Source of the DNA: Galactobacter valiniphilus | GTDB lineage: Bacteria; Actinomycetota; Actinomycetes; Actinomycetales; Micrococcaceae | Direction: 5' to 3' | Assembly: GCF_003575975.1 (NCBI RefSeq) | Contig: NZ_QQXK01000013.1 | Coordinates: 1-64,000, forward strand | DNA length: 64,000 bases | Shown here: positions 60,384 through 64,000 of the stretch, piece after piece | How the letters are laid out: each line of letters begins with the position of its first letter | Position numbering within the stretch: position 1 is the first letter of the stretch | Notes under the pieces: model-generated | Databases searched by the model: none | The model's input: the letters and a program-made list of their open reading frames with translations, nothing else | What the model was told of the DNA's origin: nothing | Made by a program: the position numbers and the translations under genes

Positions 60384-60566
60384 CTACAGGACTGCGGGGG
60401 AGAGGGCGGCGGCGCCCACCGTGGAATCGGTCCACGGCGAGTACTGGCTGGCCCAGGGGAAGACGTAGTTCATGAGGATCAGCACCACGAGCGCCACGAG
60501 CAGCAGCGTCTGGATGATGCGGATCCACAGGGGTCCGGGCAGGTGGCGGAAGAGCCAGGCGTACAT
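60384..60566 (-). CDS. Small conserved membrane protein (60 aa)
   Basis: MYAWLFRHLPGPLWIRIIQT and a strongly hydrophobic helix (about residues 18-36, LLLVALVVLILMNYVFPWAS) with an external-looking tail. Short proteins with this LPGP and FPW pattern are found next to sortase E and pabA in many Actinobacteria, so it is a real gene despite its size. Its function is not known to me. It starts four bases after the sortase stop. Confidence 0.8.
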   Translation of the reverse strand: MYAWLFRHLPGPLWIRIIQTLLLVALVVLILMNYVFPWASQYSPWTDSTVGAAALSPAVL

Positions 60567-60570
60567 GGTG

Positions 60571-61314
60571 TCAGCCCTTTCCTACATCGGTGGTCTTCTT
60601 GACGAGCTCGCGAATCTCCTCGGGGAACGGCTTGTCCGCGGGGGTGAAGGCGGTCTCCTCGAGGTGAACGATCATGCGCAGATCCGTCGTGAACGGCGGG
60701 TGGCACGTGGTCAGCGTCAGGAGCTTCTCGGTGGCCTTGGTTCCCGCCTCGCCCGGGACGGGGAAGAGCACGTCGCCGCGGTCGGGTGCCACGATCTCGG
60801 TGGAGCGGTAGGTGTAGGTGTACAGGCCGGCGGCCGTCTGCACGTAGGCCTTGTCGCCGGCCTTCAGCTTGTCCATGTCCCAGAAGACCTGGCCGTGGGT
60901 CTGGCGGTGGCCGGCGAGCGCGACGTTGCCGACCTGGCCGGGCATCTGCGTGGTGGGGTAGTGCCCCACGCCCACGGTGTCCAGCACGTCCATGCCGACA
61001 CCCTCCGCGATGGGCTTGGCATAGGCGTCGCCGAAGGCCGGGACGTAGAGCACGCCCCAGACCTTGCCCTCGATGGGGTGCTTGGGCACGGCGGGCGGCT
61101 TCTCACCGGCCTGGGCGGGCTTGAAGTCCTGCGAGATCGCCTTGAGGGCGGAGTTCTGCGTGTTGTCGGCCTCGAGGTTGGTCCACCAGAGCTGCCACAC
61201 GACAAAGAGCAGGAGGACGACGCCGAGGGTCAGGAGGATCTCGCCGAGCCCACCCACGAGCATCGAGATGACACCACGTCGCGGCGCGACTCGCCGCGGC
61301 TGATTCCGTGCCAC
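60571..61314 (-). CDS. srtE: Class E sortase
   Basis: SrtE (247 aa) is a membrane-bound transpeptidase that attaches LAxTG-type proteins to peptidoglycan. A basic N-terminus (NQPRRVAPRRG) and a membrane helix (about residues 20-42) are followed by a beta-barrel with catalytic His (VALAGHRQTHG), Cys (LLTLTTCHPP) and Arg (TDLRMIVHL). AAGGAG five bases before the GTG fixes the start. It is divergent from crgA, and first of the sortase-small protein-trpG operon. Confidence 0.94.
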   Translation of the reverse strand: MARNQPRRVAPRRGVISMLVGGLGEILLTLGVVLLLFVVWQLWWTNLEADNTQNSALKAISQDFKPAQAGEKPPAVPKHPIEGKVWGVLYVPAFGDAYAKPIAEGVGMDVLDTVGVGHYPTTQMPGQVGNVALAGHRQTHGQVFWDMDKLKAGDKAYVQTAAGLYTYTYRSTEIVAPDRGDVLFPVPGEAGTKATEKLLTLTTCHPPFTTDLRMIVHLEETAFTPADKPFPEEIRELVKKTTDVGKG

Positions 61315-61435
61315 TTGGCTCCTTCCCCGTTGCCGGAGCGTTGAACAGTTAGGATGTTGCCGACCCGCGCGTGCGCGTAGGGTCGGTCCAGCCTATCGCC
61401 CGTCGGCCCCATCACAGGGGTCGCAGGAGGAAACC

Positions 61436-61762
61436 GTGCCAGAGTCCACCTCGCCCCGAAAGTCCGAGTCGATCGACAAGGACATCGCCAAGATCGGCAA
61501 CCCGGAGAAGCGTGCTGCCGCCGAGGCGCAGCGCGAGGCCAAGCGGGAGCGACAGGCGCGCGAGTTCAAGCCGGTTCCGACCTGGTACAAGGCCATCATG
61601 TTTGGCCTCATGATCGTGGGCCTGCTGTGGATCGTGACCTACTACATTGCGGCGATGGTGGGCGTCGGGCTGCCGATCCCCGGCATCAACAACTGGAACA
61701 TCATGATCGGTTTCGGCCTGGCCCTCGTCGGCTTCATCATGATGATGGGCTGGCGCGACTAG
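61436..61762 (+). CDS. crgA: Cell division protein CrgA
   Basis: CrgA (108 aa) is an inner-membrane adapter of the actinobacterial divisome that binds FtsZ, FtsQ and PbpA. The N-terminus (about residues 1-50) is charged and helical with RREAKRE-like repeats. Two membrane helices lie at about 52-72 and 88-106, separated by the signature GVGLPIPGINNWNIMIG. The SD AGGAGG six bases before the GTG is strong. It is monocistronic. Confidence 0.95.
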   Translation: MPESTSPRKSESIDKDIAKIGNPEKRAAAEAQREAKRERQAREFKPVPTWYKAIMFGLMIVGLLWIVTYYIAAMVGVGLPIPGINNWNIMIGFGLALVGFIMMMGWRD

Positions 61763-61793
61763 CCCCCTGTGACGTTCGCGGCCTGCCCGCGGG

Positions 61794-61830
61794 AACGGCC
61801 CGGATCGCCTCAACGGCGGCCCGGGCCGTT
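61794..61830 (+). terminator. Terminator of crgA
   Basis: AACGGCCCGG at 61794-61803 pairs with CCGGGCCGTT at 61821-61830 and is followed by CGTTTCG. Confidence 0.75.
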
Positions 61831-61843
61831 CGTTTCGTCCGGC

Positions 61844-61849
61844 TATACT
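61844..61849 (+). promoter_or_regulatory. -10 box of the DUF3817 gene
   Basis: TATACT, in the context GGCTATACTT, lies 55 bases before the ATG at 61904. A -35 box is not clear. Confidence 0.45.
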
Positions 61850-61903
61850 TCTTTACCGACGCATTGTCGATAAGAATTCGTGACGACCGATCCGGGGATC
61901 AGC

Positions 61904-62416
61904 ATGAGCACGCCCGCCCAGAACACTCCCGCCACCGGCTCCGCAGAGCCAGAGGGGCGCTTCTCGCCCCGCCGCCTCTACGGCGCGCTCGCCCTGGGCG
62001 AGATGATCACGTGGGCGTTGCTCCTCTTCGGCATGGCCCTCAAGTACACCGACATGACGCCGGCCGTGGTGCCGGTGGCCGGCATGCTGCACGGCATCGT
62101 CTTCGTCTCCTACTGCGTGGTGACGGTCTTCGTGTGGGTGGACGGACGCTGGAGCGCGGGCCGCGGCGCGCTGGGCCTGCTGAGCGCCATCATCCCGTTC
62201 TGCACCTACCCGTTCGAGCGCAATACCCTCAAGGCCGGCCTGCTGGGCACCAGCTGGCGCCTGGGCGCGGGCGGCGAGGAGCCCTCCGGCCCCCTCGAGC
62301 GTCTGCAGGCGTGGTGCCTGCGCCACACGGCCCTCGCGATCGTGCTTGGCGTGGTCTTTGTGGGCGTCGTCGTCACCGTGCTGCTCATCCTGGGCCCACC
62401 CATCCCCAAGGGCTGA
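61904..62416 (+). CDS. DUF3817-domain membrane protein
   Basis: The protein (170 aa) has a variable 22-residue head, then RRLYGALALGEMITWALLLF and KYTDMTPAVVPVAGMLHGIV, the DUF3817 signature with two of the three or four membrane helices. SAIIPFCTYPFERNTLK closes the domain. An extra helix follows at the C-terminus. Function unknown; such proteins are common in Actinobacteria and sometimes adjoin transport genes. GGGGAT precedes ATG 61904; a GTG 24 bases upstream is possible. Confidence 0.85.
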   Translation: MSTPAQNTPATGSAEPEGRFSPRRLYGALALGEMITWALLLFGMALKYTDMTPAVVPVAGMLHGIVFVSYCVVTVFVWVDGRWSAGRGALGLLSAIIPFCTYPFERNTLKAGLLGTSWRLGAGGEEPSGPLERLQAWCLRHTALAIVLGVVFVGVVVTVLLILGPPIPKG

Positions 62417-62433
62417 TCGCCGCTCGGGCTCGC

Positions 62434-62967
62434 TCAGGAGCGCTTGGCCCGCACGTAGACCTGCTTGCGATAGCGGGCCACCACGGCTCCCTGCGCGTCC
62501 TTGACCTCGGCCTCGAACCACTCGAGGACCTTGTCGCCGCCCGCGGCCGCCTCCTTGATCGCGGCGATGCGTTCGTCGCTCACCTCGAAGCGCGCCCGCA
62601 CCGCGGTGCGCCCGGGCGAGACGAATTCGATGTCCCCGCGGCGGTCCCAGACCACATAGCCGAGCCCCATGCGGCGCAGCACGAGCAGCATGAACCAGGG
62701 ATCGCACATGGAGAAGAGGCTGCCGCCGAACTGCGTTCCCACGTAGTTGGCGTTGAGCGGGGAGCGGCGCAGGCGCACCTGCGCACTGCGCCACTCCCTG
62801 TCGAGCTCCTCGACCACCACGCCGGCCCCCAGGAAGGGGGGCCAGAGGCTCATGCCCCGCCGCAGCACGGCGGGATTGGCCATGCCGCGCGAGACGACGC
62901 GGCCGGGGGCGCCCAGAAGGCGCTTCACGGCGGGGAGCGGTGCACGACGGCGGGTGGTGGCGTTCAT
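62434..62967 (-). CDS. DUF4442 hotdog-fold (putative thioesterase) protein
   Basis: The protein (177 aa) has the family signature NANYVGTQFGGSLFSMCDPW followed by MLLVLRRMGLGYVVWD and VSPGRTAVRARFEVSD. It is thought to be a thioesterase-like hotdog protein; the substrate is unknown. The N-terminal codons (NATTRRRAP) are encoded by a copy of the recurring gap motif at 62942-62952. Its -10 box is six bases before the ATG, so it is probably leaderless. Confidence 0.88.
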   Translation of the reverse strand: MNATTRRRAPLPAVKRLLGAPGRVVSRGMANPAVLRRGMSLWPPFLGAGVVVEELDREWRSAQVRLRRSPLNANYVGTQFGGSLFSMCDPWFMLLVLRRMGLGYVVWDRRGDIEFVSPGRTAVRARFEVSDERIAAIKEAAAGGDKVLEWFEAEVKDAQGAVVARYRKQVYVRAKRS

Positions 62968-62973
62968 GGGGCC

Positions 62974-63001
62974 ACCTTAGGTGAAGTTACCCTTTAGTAA
63001 C
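62974..63001 (-). promoter_or_regulatory. Leaderless promoter and GTTAC operator of the DUF4442 gene
   Basis: On the minus strand TAAGGT (62974-62979) lies six bases before the ATG. Just upstream, GTTAC-N6-GTAAC (62986-63001) is an inverted repeat placed where a repressor could block the -35 region. Confidence 0.5.
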
Positions 63002-63031
63002 TAGGGGCTGCGCCGAGTGTTTCGTCGCCGG

Positions 63032-63988
63032 CTAGCGCGCCGGGAGGTCCATCGTCACCCCCGTGCGCACGAGCTTGAAGCCCGCGCGCTCGTACACGCC
63101 GTTGGCGCCCGTGGGGCTCGCGGCGTCCACGCCCAGCTCCGCCTTGCTCAGCCCAGCCGCGCGACCGGCCTCGAGCACACCACCCAGCAGCACGGAGGCG
63201 AGCCGCCGACCGCGCGCCGCGCGGCGCGTCCCGACGAGCGAGACGTACTGCTCGCCCTCCACCCAGACCTCGCTGAGGACATAGGCCAACACCTCGCCCG
63301 TGGCAGCATCCACGGCGATCCTGGAGAGCTCGGGGCGGAAGACGCGCTTGCGCCACATCTCGCCCCAGCGCTGAGCCGTCTGGTGGCTCGAACCCCAGTG
63401 GTCCTCGAAGGCCTCGTTGTGCGCCAGGCGCACCGCCTCCTCGTCCTCGACGCCGGGCTGGCGAATCAGCACCGAGCCAGGCTCCCCGAGCGGCTCCACG
63501 GCCTCCGCGCCCGCCCAGCCGGCGAACTCGACGCGCATATCGGAAAAGTACCGCGCCGGGGCGAAGCCAGCCGAGCGCAGGAGCTGCGCGGAATCCGAGG
63601 ACTCCTCGCGCCCCCAGCCGAAGACGACGACGCTGACACCGGGGTGCAGCGCGGCGGCCTTCGCAGCCGCCCGCTCGCTCACCCAGGCCAGCAACGCCGT
63701 GCCGATCCCCTCGGCCCTCCGCTCGGGCGCGACGCCCCCGCCGGCATAGGCACGAATGGCGCCGTCACGCGGGGACGAGCTCACGCCCGCCTCGGCCCAG
63801 CCGACGATCGACCCCTCCTCCGCCACGGCGAGCACCACGTCCCGCTCAGGATCGAAGTCGGCGCGGCGCCACTCCTCGGCGTGGTCCTCCAACTCGACGA
63901 GCTCGTCGGTGTCATCGGCCACGGCCACGCGATTGGTGAGGGCATTGAGCTCCTCGAGGTCTTCCCAGGTGGCCGCGCGGAAGTGCAC
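63032..63988 (-). CDS. Tandem GNAT acetyltransferase (MshD-like architecture)
   Basis: The protein (318 aa) has two GNAT domains. The first (about residues 1-155) has GVAPERRAEGIGTALLAWVS as motif A. The second (about 165-315) has VGTRRAARGRRLASVLLGGV and ends NGVYERAGFKLVRTG. Two-domain GNATs of this size include mycothiol synthase, but key MshD sequence is not clear here, so a general assignment is safer. GTG 63988 is near the window edge; the upstream region is not visible. Confidence 0.85.
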   Translation of the reverse strand: MHFRAATWEDLEELNALTNRVAVADDTDELVELEDHAEEWRRADFDPERDVVLAVAEEGSIVGWAEAGVSSSPRDGAIRAYAGGGVAPERRAEGIGTALLAWVSERAAAKAAALHPGVSVVVFGWGREESSDSAQLLRSAGFAPARYFSDMRVEFAGWAGAEAVEPLGEPGSVLIRQPGVEDEEAVRLAHNEAFEDHWGSSHQTAQRWGEMWRKRVFRPELSRIAVDAATGEVLAYVLSEVWVEGEQYVSLVGTRRAARGRRLASVLLGGVLEAGRAAGLSKAELGVDAASPTGANGVYERAGFKLVRTGVTMDLPAR

Positions 63989-64000
63989 GCGCGGCGCGGT

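Overview
The window is high-GC (about 70%) actinobacterial chromosome. The order fhaA-fhaB-pstP-rodA-pbpA-pknA-pknB, followed by pabA/trpG, a class E sortase and crgA, with a tRNA-Leu just upstream of fhaA, is the block normally found near oriC in Actinobacteria. With serS, pheA and a secreted Rpf nearby, it points to the order Micrococcales. The genus cannot be fixed from this sequence alone.

1-4.7 kb is an accessory strip. It holds a broken IS5-type transposase running in frame into the tail of an ISP-type restriction helicase, a small secreted protein, an oleate hydratase, an intact IS3-family element with perfect 23-bp ends, and the orphan 3' end plus terminator of a lost gene. 4.7-16.5 kb is housekeeping: stress protein, HAD phosphatase, serS, diacylglycerol kinase, rhodanese-pheA, amidase, FMN reductase, aldehyde dehydrogenase, an HNH gene broken by two compensating indels, and a TetR regulator. 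16.6-20 kb is a TPP-riboswitch operon, thiM-thiE-thiD/tenA, with overlapping genes. An NCS2 nucleobase permease with a structured leader follows. 21.8-31 kb carries a degenerate phosphotransferase, a PfkB-HAD-GDPD overlap operon, crotonase, FCD regulator, an orphan LysR-type effector domain coupled to UspA, and a GNAT/pirin/AhpD group.

31-36 kb encodes an MFS symporter, Rpf (behind a perfect TGTGA-N6-TCACA site), a lipoprotein and alkaline phosphatase. 36.5-44.3 kb is the most interesting operon: NCS1 permease, HyuA-type hydantoinase/oxoprolinase, three tandem DUF917 (S-methyl-thiohydantoin desulfurase family) paralogues and a PucR regulator. It looks like an uptake-and-breakdown system for a hydantoin- or thiohydantoin-like compound. 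44.3-49.3 kb has an APC permease with two frameshifts, a flavin monooxygenase, SDR, TetR and a secreted protein. 49.5-61.8 kb is the tRNA-Leu and the cell-wall/division signalling block, in which FHA proteins, PP2C phosphatase, RodA, PBP, two kinases and CrgA together control growth and septation. The end carries DUF3817, DUF4442 and double-GNAT genes.

Recurring themes are 4-nt ATGA/GTGA overlaps inside operons, several starts that look leaderless (a -10 hexamer six bases before the start codon), and a repeated gap motif, GCACGACGGCG / GCCCGACGGCGGGTGGT, often arranged as hairpins.
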